Assembly: GCA_038229875.1 (NCBI GenBank)
Contig: JBBROA010000009.1
Location: 1 to 57,813, forward strand
From: JALYUA01 sp038229875
GTDB taxonomy: Bacteria; Acidobacteriota; Thermoanaerobaculia; UBA5066; Gp7-AA6
Direction: 5' to 3'
DNA length: 57,813 nt
The notes below the pieces were generated by a model. The model was not told where the DNA came from and did no database searches. It saw only the letters and a list, made by a program, of their open reading frames with translations. Made by a program: the position numbers and the translations under genes. Below, in pieces: positions 1 to 7,466 of the stretch; position 1 is the stretch's first letter, and every line of letters begins with the position of its first letter.

Positions 1-961
1 CCACGGCTCCGTCTTTCCGGCCGGTCACGATCTCCGCTGTCACCGAGAAGCCGGGCCGGATGGTGGGCGGCGGATCGTCGATCCGGATCTTGACCTTGAA
101 GTTGATCGCTTCGGAGTTCGCCGTCAGCGAGAGCAGGTCCGGATCGTTCTTCTGAATCGGAGAGGAGCCGACCTCCGTCACCGTTCCCTTGAACGTCTTT
201 CCGGGGTACGCGTCGATCGTCAGGTTCGCGGGCTGCGCGATGTGAACGGAGGGGACCGAGGTCTCGTCGACCATCATCACGGCCTCGACTTCGGACATGT
301 CGGAGATGGTCAGGAGCTGCGTGCCCGCGTTGTTCGTCGTGCCGATGACGGTTACCTCGCCTTCCTTGATCGGGAGAGCGGTCACGACGCCGGCAATGGG
401 GGCAACGACGGTCGTCTTGGAGAGCGAGTCGCGGCTGGCCGCCAGGTTGGCGCCGGTCTCGCGAAGTCGTTCTTCGACCGCGGAGACGTTCGCCTTCGAC
501 GCGTCGTACACGGATTTGGCTCTCTGGAACTCCGCCTCGGAGAGGATCTTCGCGCTGAAGTTCTGCCGCGCGCGCTCGAAGTCGCTCTTTGCCTGCTGGG
601 AATTCGACCGGGCGGCCTCGAGGTCGTTGCGCATCGCGGCGAGACTCGCTTCCCTTCCGGCCACGCCGGCGGCAAGCTGCGCCTTGTCGATCTGGAGAAG
701 CAGCTGGCTCTTCCTGACCTGGTCGCCTTCCTTCACCGCGAGATTCACAATCTGGCCCATGACCAGGGCGGACAGGTCGACTTTGCGGCGCGCCTGGATC
801 TTCCCGTTTGCCGTGACCTTCGCCACCAGGTTCACCTTGTCCACCCTGGCGGTCGTGACCTTCGGGACGTTCCTGTCCCGGCCGCGGATCGAACCCATCA
901 AAACGATCCCCAGAACGGCCGCCGCGGCGACCCCCAGGAGGATCTTCCATTTCTTGGACAT
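1..961 (-). CDS. HlyD/MacA-type periplasmic adaptor subunit of an efflux system (3' end beyond window)
   Basis: This is the first 320 residues of a membrane-fusion (periplasmic adaptor) protein. Such proteins bridge an inner-membrane RND or ABC pump to an outer-membrane channel. Residues about 7-24 form one membrane anchor (ILLGVAAAAVLGIVLMG). A biotinyl-lipoyl-like hairpin follows at roughly 55-95 (VKEGDQVRKSQLLLQID), then an Ala/Gln/Arg-rich coiled coil at about 95-175, then the second lipoyl half (TTVVAPIAGVV) and a beta-barrel segment. The start is the ATG at 961, which places the anchor directly at the N-terminus. The C-terminal domain and any pump genes lie beyond the left edge, so the partner type (RND or MacB-like ABC) cannot be decided here. 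Confidence 0.88.
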   Translation of the reverse strand, partial: MSKKWKILLGVAAAAVLGIVLMGSIRGRDRNVPKVTTARVDKVNLVAKVTANGKIQARRKVDLSALVMGQIVNLAVKEGDQVRKSQLLLQIDKAQLAAGVAGREASLAAMRNDLEAARSNSQQAKSDFERARQNFSAKILSEAEFQRAKSVYDASKANVSAVEERLRETGANLAASRDSLSKTTVVAPIAGVVTALPIKEGEVTVIGTTNNAGTQLLTISDMSEVEAVMMVDETSVPSVHIAQPANLTIDAYPGKTFKGTVTEVGSSPIQKNDPDLLSLTANSEAINFKVKIRIDDPPPTIRPGFSVTAEIVTGRKDGAV

Positions 962-1047
962 CAGGCGCTCCTCGTACGTGAACCCTTACGGTACTGCTTT
1001 TTACGGTTATGGCAGGGGAAAGTTCTCCCGCCGGAAGGCGGGGAAAT

Positions 1048-1124
1048 TGGTGCGCCCAGGAGGACTTGAACCCCCAACCTCCTGATCCGTAGTCAGACGC
1101 TCTATCCAGTTGAGCTATGGGCGC
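1048..1124 (-). tRNA. tRNA-Arg (anticodon ACG)
   Basis: The minus strand folds as a complete cloverleaf. The acceptor stem GCGCCCA (5' end at 1124) pairs with TGGGCGC, the discriminator base is A and CCA is encoded (1048-1050). The anticodon arm has loop CTACGGA, giving ACG, and the T-arm contains GTTCAAGTC. A34 of this tRNA is the known substrate of TadA, whose gene starts 92 bases away on the opposite strand. Confidence 0.95.
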
Positions 1125-1216
1125 AGGAACCGCGGAGGCTAACGGAATCAGCCCGCCTTTTCAAGGCTATCCACCGCAGCCGTCGAAACTTCGGCCGCAG
1201 GTTTATTCTTCCCGGC

Positions 1217-1702
1217 ATGGGTTCTCCGCCTCTTTCCGTGCCGGGCTTTTCCGCGGACGACGTGACCTACCAGCGGGAAGCGCTCGCGTTTGCCCGGATC
1301 GCCTACGGGGAGCGGGAGGTGCCGGTCGGCGCCGTCGTCGTCATGGACGGCCGGATCGTCGGCCGGGGGCGCAACCGCCGCGAGGCCCTCCGCGATCCGA
1401 CCCATCACGCGGAAGTTGAGGCGCTGCGCGCGGCCGGAGAGGCGGCCGGGACGTGGCACCTCGAAGGCGCTACGCTCTACGCGACTCTCGAGCCGTGCCC
1501 GATGTGCGCCGGCGCGGCGGTCAACGCCCGTGTGGCCCGAATCGTTTTCGGCTGCGCGGATCCGAAGGCGGGTTACTGCGGAACGCTCGGCAACATACCG
1601 GCCGATCAGAGGCTGAACCATCGCTGCGTTGTCCAGGGCGGGCTTCTCGCCGAGGAGAGCGCGGCGCTCCTGCAGACGTTCTTCCGGGCGAGGAGAGTGT
1701 AG
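1217..1702 (+). CDS. tadA: tRNA-specific adenosine deaminase TadA
   Basis: The 161-residue protein is a zinc-dependent deaminase that converts adenosine 34 of tRNA-Arg(ACG) to inosine, so that one tRNA reads several CGN codons. The cytidine/deoxycytidylate deaminase fold is evident: H64-A-E66 supplies one zinc ligand and the catalytic glutamate, and P93-C94-P-M-C97 supplies the two cysteine ligands. The context GYCGTLGNI followed by LNHRC is typical of TadA rather than of free-nucleoside deaminases. Length matches the family. The ATG at 1217 precedes a short non-conserved leader before DVTYQREAL, so a slightly later start is possible. It is flanked by two minus-strand tRNA genes, one being its own substrate. 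Confidence 0.95.
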   Translation: MGSPPLSVPGFSADDVTYQREALAFARIAYGEREVPVGAVVVMDGRIVGRGRNRREALRDPTHHAEVEALRAAGEAAGTWHLEGATLYATLEPCPMCAGAAVNARVARIVFGCADPKAGYCGTLGNIPADQRLNHRCVVQGGLLAEESAALLQTFFRARRV

Positions 1703-1763
1703 CTGTCGACTCTCAGCTGTCAGCGCTCAACTGTCGGCCTCGGAGAAAATCGGTCGCGATCAT

Positions 1764-1853
1764 TGGCGGAGAGGGAGGGGTTCGAACCCTCGAAGCCCTT
1801 TCGGGCTTACCGGTTTTCGAGACCGGCCTGATCAACCACTCCAGCACCTCTCC
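1764..1853 (-). tRNA. tRNA-Ser (anticodon CGA)
   Basis: This is a 90-nt class II tRNA on the minus strand with acceptor GGAGAGG paired to CCTCTCC and CCA encoded at 1764-1766. The anticodon arm is CCGGT-CTCGAAA-ACCGG, giving CGA. It carries the long variable arm expected of tRNA-Ser (AGCCC-GAAA-GGGCT) and a T-loop GTTCGAACC. Confidence 0.95.
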
Positions 1854-2052
1854 GGGCGGTCGGGGTCGGGAATCCTAGCATTCAGAGGGGAAATTGGCCA
1901 AGAGCGTGGGAGGGGCAGCAGGCGTTAGAGGAGAAGTTTCCGAACCGGCCTCGCCTTTCCCCCTTCGCCTTTGCCCTTCACCCGGCGCGAAGCGCCCTGC
2001 GCTATCGTTGCAACCCCGACAATCTGAGCCCGTAAGTTACGCAGGGACAAAT

Positions 2053-2979
2053 ATGGACACCGCCATCGAGCTGAAGAACGTTTCGAAATCCTTCGGGAAG
2101 TTCCGCGCCGTCGATGACCTCTCCTTCCGGGTCCCCCGGGGGATCGTCTTCGGACTGCTCGGACCAAACGGCGCCGGAAAGACGACCACCATCCGGATGG
2201 CGATGAACATCACCGCGCCGGACACCGGCGAGATCAATGTCCTCGGCCGTCCCATGGACCGCGACACGCAGAACCGGATCGGCTATCTGCCGGAGGAGCG
2301 CGGGCTCTATCGCAAGATGAAAGTGCTCGATCACCTCTACTTTCTGGCGGCGATCAAGGAAGTCAACCGCGAGACGGCCCGCGCCCGGATCGAGGAGTGG
2401 CTGGACAAGATGGAGCTGCGCCCCTGGTTGAACAAGAAAGTCGACGAGCTCTCGAAGGGCATGCAGCAGAAGGTGCAGTTCATCGCCACGATCGTCCACG
2501 ACCCGGAGGTGCTCATCCTGGATGAGGTGTTCTCCGGGCTCGACCCGATCAACACCGCGCTCGTGAAGGACTACCTGAGCGCTTTCCGCGCGAAAGGCAA
2601 GACGATCGTCTTTTCGACTCACGTGCTCGAGCAGGCCGAGAAGCTGTGCGACGAGATCTGCCTGATGGCGAAGTCGAAGAAGATCCTGGAGGGGAACCTC
2701 AGGGAGCTGAAGCGTACCCAGGCCGAGGGACAGATCCGGATGACTCTGAAGGCCTCCGCGGCGGATATCGCGGCGCTCCCGGGCGTCTCCGCCTCCCGCG
2801 CCGTCAACGGGGCCTACGTCATATCGCTCGCGGCGGGCGTAGATCGCCAGCAGTTCCTTCGCGACACGATCGGCCGCTACGAAGTCACGTCGTTTTCGGA
2901 TCGAGAGCCCGAGCTCGAAGAAATCTACCTGTCGGCCGTCCAGAAGGCCGGACTCGAAGAAACCCGAACTATCGAATAG
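2053..2979 (+). CDS. ABC exporter ATP-binding protein (NatA-like, ABC-2 type)
   Basis: This 308-residue ATPase would power the ABC-2 permease encoded next to it. The nucleotide-binding domain shows Walker A GPNGAGKTT at 37-45, signature LSKGM at 133-137, Walker B VLILDE at 153-158 and switch histidine H190. The last 80 residues form the C-terminal domain (DUF4162-like) seen in NatA/YhaQ-type exporters. The frame is open 53 codons further upstream, but MDTAIELKNVSKSFGK is the normal family N-terminus, so the ATG at 2053 is chosen. The stop codon lies inside the first unit of a 7-bp tandem repeat, and the permease starts 78 bases downstream. Substrate is unknown; Na+/drug/lipid export is typical for the family. 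Confidence 0.92.
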   Translation: MDTAIELKNVSKSFGKFRAVDDLSFRVPRGIVFGLLGPNGAGKTTTIRMAMNITAPDTGEINVLGRPMDRDTQNRIGYLPEERGLYRKMKVLDHLYFLAAIKEVNRETARARIEEWLDKMELRPWLNKKVDELSKGMQQKVQFIATIVHDPEVLILDEVFSGLDPINTALVKDYLSAFRAKGKTIVFSTHVLEQAEKLCDEICLMAKSKKILEGNLRELKRTQAEGQIRMTLKASAADIAALPGVSASRAVNGAYVISLAAGVDRQQFLRDTIGRYEVTSFSDREPELEEIYLSAVQKAGLEETRTIE

Positions 2980-3007
2980 CGAATAGCGAATAGCGAATAG
3001 CGAATAG
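2973..3007. repeat. Heptanucleotide tandem repeat (cgaatag x5)
   Basis: Five exact copies of cgaatag run end to end. The first copy contains the TAG stop of the ABC ATPase gene, so gain or loss of copies would not alter the protein but would change spacing to the permease gene. No function is visible. Confidence 0.9.
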
Positions 3008-3057
3008 GGCTTGCCCTGACGCGGCACCTGAAAGGCTAGCCTGAATATGAGGAGCGC

Positions 3058-4422
3058 ATGAACTGGAAGAAGATCTTCGCGATCGTCCGCCGCGAATACA
3101 CGGAGCGGATTCGGACGAAAGCATTCTGGATCGCCACGCTCATCATCCCGTTTCTCTTCGTCGGGCTCTTCATCGTGCAGATCGCGATCGCCCGCAAGTC
3201 GGGTGGCGAGCGCCGGCTGGCAGTCGTCGATATGACCGGCCACCTCTATGCCCCGCTCGCCTCGGAGCTGACGCACCCCGCATCCACGGCCGTCGCGGGC
3301 GAGGGCTCCGGCGGGGACGAGATGAAGAGTGAAGGGGCGCCGAAACGGCAGTCGATCCGCTGGGTGGTCGAGCAGAGGCCCGTCACGGGAGATCTCGAGA
3401 AGACGAAGGAAGTCCTGCGCAAGGAGGTCCTGGCGAAAAAGCTGAATGCGTACCTGATTCTGGATCCCGCGAGACTGAAGAAGGACGAGGTGGAGTACTA
3501 CTCGACCGCCGTTTCGGAATGGATGACGCAGAACCAGCTCGAGCGCGCCATCAATCACGTGCGCCTGCGCGAGAAGATCGTGGCGCACGGTCTTCCCCCC
3601 GAGGTCGGCAACGAGCTCGACAAGCGCGTGGACCTTCGCGCCTTCAAGATCACGGAGTCGGGGACGGCCGAGGAGAAGGGCGCCGGGATCATCGCGGCGA
3701 TGGTGTTCTTCTTCCTGATGTATTCGACGTTCTTCATGTACGGCTACCAGGTGATGCGCGGCGTCATCGAAGAGAAGAGCAATCGCATCGTCGAGATCGT
3801 CATCGCCTCGGTGCGCCCCACGGAACTCATGCTCGGGAAGATCATCGGAATCGGGCTCGTGGGTCTCACCCAGTATTTCGCCTGGTCGCTGATCGCCATG
3901 AACCTGTCGCTTCCGGGGATCGCGAGCATGCTCGCCGGGTCAGACATGGCGCCGAAGATTCCGCTTTCGATGCTCGGATACTTCATCCTCTTCTTCCTGT
4001 TCGGATACTTCCTGTACGCCAGCATCTACACGGCGATCGCGGCGCCATTCAATACCGACCAGGAGGCGCAGCAGCTCGCGATGATCCCGATGGCGATGAT
4101 CGTCTCGGGGATCGCGGTCTATCCGGCGGTGATGAACAACCCTTCGGGAGGTCTCGCGGTCTTCGTTTCGCTCCTGCCCTTCACGGCACCCCTCATGATG
4201 TTTCTGCGGACAGCTCTCGGCCAGGTCCCGGCCTGGCAGATCCTGCTGTCGGTCGCCCTGCTGGCGGGCACCACCGTGGGGCTCGCATGGTTTGCGGGAC
4301 GGGTCTACCGCGTGGGGATCCTGATGTATGGAAAGAAGCCGACGATTCCGGAGATCCTCCGCTGGGTCCGGTACTCGCCCGGCAAGGCGACCCCGGCGCC
4401 AGCGGCGCGCGAAGCCTCGTAA
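3058..4422 (+). CDS. ABC-2 type exporter permease (NatB/YhaP-like)
   Basis: The 454-residue membrane subunit partners the preceding ATPase. A single N-terminal membrane helix (about 23-45) is followed by a soluble extracytoplasmic domain of about 160 residues and then a block of five or six membrane helices from about residue 215 (FFFLMYSTFFMYGY onward) to 420. This layout and the segment NRIVEIVIASVRP are characteristic of the ABC2_membrane_3 family. The ATG at 3058 follows the sequence gaggagcgc, a plausible ribosome binding site. The substrate cannot be read from sequence. Confidence 0.92.
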   Translation: MNWKKIFAIVRREYTERIRTKAFWIATLIIPFLFVGLFIVQIAIARKSGGERRLAVVDMTGHLYAPLASELTHPASTAVAGEGSGGDEMKSEGAPKRQSIRWVVEQRPVTGDLEKTKEVLRKEVLAKKLNAYLILDPARLKKDEVEYYSTAVSEWMTQNQLERAINHVRLREKIVAHGLPPEVGNELDKRVDLRAFKITESGTAEEKGAGIIAAMVFFFLMYSTFFMYGYQVMRGVIEEKSNRIVEIVIASVRPTELMLGKIIGIGLVGLTQYFAWSLIAMNLSLPGIASMLAGSDMAPKIPLSMLGYFILFFLFGYFLYASIYTAIAAPFNTDQEAQQLAMIPMAMIVSGIAVYPAVMNNPSGGLAVFVSLLPFTAPLMMFLRTALGQVPAWQILLSVALLAGTTVGLAWFAGRVYRVGILMYGKKPTIPEILRWVRYSPGKATPAPAAREAS

Positions 4423-4446
4423 GTCGGCGAAGCGGAGTGGGAGGGG

Positions 4447-4722
4447 TCAGGGGCCGGAGGCGCGGCGCAACTCGCCCTTGCGAAGCCGCCGCAGGTACGA
4501 AACGGTCAGCGCCACGAGCGCCGCGTCAGGGACGCCGTCCTCGGCCGTCGAGATCCGCCGCCGGAACCGCTCGGACCAGTCGGACATCAGCCGCCGGAGA
4601 TGATCCGCGGACTCCGCATCGAGGCCGGCCCGGCCGGCGAGAGTGAGCAGCTCCTCTCCCGTCGGGGGGAGAGGCCTGAAAGGGCGGCGGGGCCGGCGAG
4701 GCCGGCGGTCGTCGACGTTCAT
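4447..4722 (-). CDS. Small protein of unknown function
   Basis: A 91-residue protein I do not recognise. It has a basic, proline/arginine-rich start (MNVDDRRPRRPRRPFRP) followed by a predicted helical region with leucines and paired charges (EELLTLAGRAGLDAESADHL). No signal peptide or membrane segment is visible. Its ATG overlaps the stop of the upstream gene in an ATGA arrangement (4719-4722), which strongly suggests translational coupling and argues that both reading frames are real. It converges on the ABC permease gene with only 24 bases between them. Confidence 0.6.
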   Translation of the reverse strand: MNVDDRRPRRPRRPFRPLPPTGEELLTLAGRAGLDAESADHLRRLMSDWSERFRRRISTAEDGVPDAALVALTVSYLRRLRKGELRRASGP

Positions 4723-5069
4723 GCCTTCGTCTTCCGCTTCAGGATCGCCGCCGCGGCCGCCGTCGCCTGAAGGTTCGCGAGCTCGATCGAGAGGTCGAGC
4801 CGCTCGACGAGAGCCTCGATACTCGAGGCGGATTCGGACGGCCGGAAGGTGAAAGAGACCATGTCCGCGGTCCGGTCGAGCGTGAATCGGGCAAACGCCT
4901 CCGACTCGCCGCGGACCGACAGGTAGGACTCCCGCCAGTGAGGATCGACGGGCCCCCGCAGCCCGATCGAAATCCGGCCGAACAGCGGCCCGAGCGACTC
5001 TCTCTTCAGAGTGGAGTGGTCCGCCCAGACGCCGTAAACGACCGGCTCAGAAGGCTGCGAGGTGTCCAT
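4719..5069 (-). CDS. Conserved-looking hypothetical protein (116 aa)
   Basis: No family recognised. From the ATG at 5069 it encodes 116 residues with beta-rich alternation in the first two thirds (VVYGVWADHSTLKRES, FGRISIGLRGPV, VSFTFRPS) and an alanine-rich helical, basic C-terminus (ANLQATAAAAAILKRKTKA). It looks soluble and cytoplasmic. A TTG 12 codons upstream could also start the frame; the ATG is preferred because the extra residues are basic and unpatterned. It is translationally coupled to the 91-residue gene downstream. The two probably act together, but the sequence gives no hint how. Confidence 0.62.
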   Translation of the reverse strand: MDTSQPSEPVVYGVWADHSTLKRESLGPLFGRISIGLRGPVDPHWRESYLSVRGESEAFARFTLDRTADMVSFTFRPSESASSIEALVERLDLSIELANLQATAAAAAILKRKTKA

Positions 5070-5221
5070 ACGTCGATGTCTGGTCCGGTTGAATACAACT
5101 TTCAAGCCATAGCCGCTGTGCTTTTCGTGTCAGAGGCTTACAGAGAAAACGTCCTGAACGAGTGACACGAATTGCTAAGACGATCCGCAGTGAAATGCCA
5201 CGGATCGTCTATGGCCCGCGG

Positions 5222-5572
5222 CGGGGCCGCGCTCAAATCAAGCCGCGTGGAGAGGACCGGTCCAACGCGACCGGCGGACTGTGAATGACCACCCGGAAAT
5301 CGAAGACGTGTCGCGCCGCGGCGGCGGTACCAGGGCATCCTTTCGGAACCCTCGACCGAAGAGGAGGAGCGCGGCGAGGACGACGGTGAGCAGCGCGAGC
5401 ACGATTCCGCCGTTGAGCGCAGGTAGTGCGTAAAGGAATTCGGATCGCGGGAGGCCGAGAGGCCGAGCTTCGAGAGAATGCTTCCTTGTCCGATTCCGTG
5501 GATCAGGCCGGCCCGAAGACGAGCGCGATCCGCCACGGGCTCAGCCGTTCGGTGATCTCTTTCCCACGAACT
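5222..5572 (-). pseudogene. Decayed HupE/UreJ-type membrane protein remnant
   Basis: The 640 bases between 5070 and 5709 hold no intact gene. On the minus strand, three consecutive pieces in three frames resemble HupE/UreJ_2 membrane proteins: EITERLSPWRIALVFG (5513-5559), then GLIHGIGQGSILSKLGLS (about 5455-5509), then a hydrophobic tail LNGGIVLALLTVVLAALLLF (about 5360-5415). In the family these correspond to the run 'PWR-valvFGfGLlHGlGFasvL-elGLp' and a terminal helix. Two frameshifts and loss of the middle helices explain why no continuous frame exists. This is from memory of the family pattern, so moderate confidence only. Nothing else was seen in the gap. Confidence 0.45.
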
Positions 5573-5709
5573 GATCTTTCGATCCCAACGCACAAGACCC
5601 GTTGCGCCCGCGCCGCTCCTCTCGGGTTCTCAAAAGATCCGAACCGGAGGCCCCCGCCGTAGAGGAGTCGTGCGGCCAATTTCGGCTAGCTCGAAGGGAT
5701 AAAGACATC

Positions 5710-6261
5710 ATGAAAAGTCGTTACCGGTTTACGTCTCTCGCGATTGCTCTCTCGCTCGTCTCACTGACGGTCCTCGGCTCCGACCCCATGGTCGGTGGTT
5801 CGCCGATGTCTCCGAAGAAAGACATCATCGACAATGCTGTCAATTCTGCCGACCACACGACGCTCGTCGCCGCGGTCAAGGCGGCCGGCCTCGTCGAGAC
5901 GTTGAAAGGCGCCGGGCCCTTCACGGTCTTCGCTCCGACGAATGCCGCTTTCGAGAAGCTGCCCGCCGGGACGGTCGACACCCTCTTGAAACCCGAGAGC
6001 AAGGCGACGCTGACGAAGGTCCTGACGTACCACGTCGTTCCCGGTCGCTTGAGCGCCAGTCAGATTGGCTCGATGATCAAGAAGGGCGGCGGAAAGGCAA
6101 CGCTCAAGACCGTCAGCGGCGGCGTGCTCATCGCTTCAATGGACGGAAAGACCATCGTCCTGACGGACGAAAAGGGTGGCATGTCCCGAGTCACGATCGG
6201 CAACGTTTTCCAATCAAACGGCGTGATCCACGTCGTCGACACGGTGCTCCTCCCCAACTGA
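5710..6261 (+). CDS. Secreted fasciclin (FAS1) domain protein
   Basis: The 183-residue protein has an N-terminal signal peptide (MKSRYRFTSLAIALSLVSLTVLG) and one FAS1 domain filling the rest. The two family blocks are visible: TVFAPTNAAFEKLP (H1-like box) and LTYHVVPGRLSASQI, ending with GVIHVVDTVLLP, the H2 box. FAS1 domains mediate adhesion to surfaces or other cells; the bacterial role is seldom known. The ATG at 5710 is preceded by gaagggat as a possible ribosome binding site. The frame extends 36 codons upstream without family similarity. It stands alone, followed by a GC-rich hairpin. Confidence 0.9.
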   Translation: MKSRYRFTSLAIALSLVSLTVLGSDPMVGGSPMSPKKDIIDNAVNSADHTTLVAAVKAAGLVETLKGAGPFTVFAPTNAAFEKLPAGTVDTLLKPESKATLTKVLTYHVVPGRLSASQIGSMIKKGGGKATLKTVSGGVLIASMDGKTIVLTDEKGGMSRVTIGNVFQSNGVIHVVDTVLLPN

Positions 6262-6271
6262 CCTCGACGCC

Positions 6272-6298
6272 GGGCGGGGTGCCCACGGTTCCCCGCCC
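6272..6298 (+). terminator. GC-rich hairpin after the fasciclin gene
   Basis: Perfect 8-bp arms GGGCGGGG and CCCCGCCC flank an 11-nt loop, 10 bases past the fasciclin stop. There is no strong T-run, only gttgtt, so termination is plausible but unproven. From here to the tRNA-Glu end at 6543 I see no gene. Confidence 0.45.
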
Positions 6299-6542
6299 AG
6301 CGTTGTTCCGCGAGCGCGGAAACGGGTTTCTTGGTTGCCGAGACCGGCCCCAAAAAAATCGGGGGCGAATGTGAGAGGTAGCGGATCCCCGCCAAGGTCC
6401 CTCACCACGGTTAGCTCTACTAAGTCTGTCGGCCGACTCTTCTGCTCATCCACCGATAGCCGCACGCGACCGTCGCTGCCGAAGGACTCCAGGCAACGCC
6501 GGCCGGCCGGAGCGGGCCCTGGCTGTGGAACCTCGACGGCGA

Positions 6543-6617
6543 TGGTAGCCCATACGGGAATCGAACCCGTATTACAGCCTTGAGAGGGCTGCGTCCTAAC
6601 CGTTAGACGAATGGGCC
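6543..6617 (-). tRNA. tRNA-Glu (anticodon CTC)
   Basis: A 75-nt cloverleaf lies on the minus strand: acceptor GGCCCAT with ATGGGCT (a G-U at the first pair), discriminator A, CCA encoded at 6543-6545. The anticodon arm CAGCC-CTCTCAA-GGCTG gives CTC, and the T-arm contains GTTCGATTC. D-arm TCGTCTAACGGTTAGGAC is typical of tRNA-Glu. Confidence 0.94.
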
Positions 6618-6782
6618 GACGGGCCGTGAAAAATAGCACAGGGCCTGTTCACCGGCAAGGTGGCCGGCGGGAGCGGGACGGCGCCTGGAATCCGCCGAAA
6701 CTTTGACTGGCGGAACAGGCAGAGTAGCCGCGAGGCTCGTACACTCTTTACCCGATGCGTCTTTAGCGAGAGCGGCCGCTCT

Positions 6783-7331
6783 TCAGAGTCTCGACCGAAT
6801 TTTTCTGTCGGCCAGTGCCAGACCCCCGTAAACCTTCGGGTCGACAAGCCGCCCTTCCGCCCTCCGCGCGTCGAGCCATTCGTAGGCCTCGGTGAAAGGC
6901 ACTTCGTAAACGCGGATGTCTTCCGAATCCACCCCTCCGCCCTCTCCCTCGCGCGTCAGACCGCGGGCGAGATAGACGGTCACGATCTCGTCGGACAGGC
7001 CGGGCGACGGTGGGCCTTCGCACAGAATCTCGAGCGACGCGGCGCGGTAGCCCGTCTCCTCGACGAGCTCGCGGTTGGCGGATTCTTCCGCGGTCTCCGG
7101 CGACTCCTGGTCGCCCGCGAGCCCCGCCGGGAGCTCGAGGACGAGCTGGCCGACCGCCTCCCGGTGCTGCTCGACGAAGACGACGCGGCCCTCGTTGGTG
7201 ATCGGGACGAGGATCGCGATTCCGGTGATGTTCCTTCTCTGCACGAACTCCCACCCCTTGCGCCGGACGAAGGTCAGATGCCGGCCCTCGTAGAGCACTT
7301 CGAGACCCTTCGATTCGTTCTCGTCGGTCAT
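6783..7331 (-). CDS. Nudix hydrolase, ADP-ribose pyrophosphatase type
   Basis: A 182-residue Nudix protein. The Nudix box is perfect: G73-x5-E79-x7-R87-E88-L-V-E91-E92-T-G94-Y95, which binds the metal ions for diphosphate hydrolysis. The region before it (VVFVEQHREAVGQLVLELPAG) matches the ADP-ribose pyrophosphatase group, in which E/Q residues and the ELPAG strand contact ADP-ribose. Likely role: cytoplasmic clearance of ADP-ribose or a related nucleoside diphosphate sugar. ATG at 7331 is the natural start. It is transcribed divergently from pyk. Confidence 0.9.
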   Translation of the reverse strand: MTDENESKGLEVLYEGRHLTFVRRKGWEFVQRRNITGIAILVPITNEGRVVFVEQHREAVGQLVLELPAGLAGDQESPETAEESANRELVEETGYRAASLEILCEGPPSPGLSDEIVTVYLARGLTREGEGGGVDSEDIRVYEVPFTEAYEWLDARRAEGRLVDPKVYGGLALADRKIRSRL

Positions 7332-7343
7332 GCGGAGACTGTA

Positions 7344-7400
7344 GATCAGGAGCCGAGCGACCGGCGGGAGCGAGACGGCCGCGGTACTCCGCAGTCAACT
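7344..7400 (-). repeat. Dispersed ~56-bp repeat, copy A
   Basis: Read on the minus strand this segment matches 48359-48414 on the plus strand at about 50 of 56 positions. It also shares a core (CTCCCGyyGGTCGCTCGGCTC) with the end of murF. It lies in the Nudix/pyk divergent region, so it may overlap their promoters. Confidence 0.75.
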
Positions 7401-7466
7401 AGATCGGGGATTGAAATAAGACTTCGCCTTCCGCCTTCCGCCCCATCCGAGGCACAATCTCTCTGC

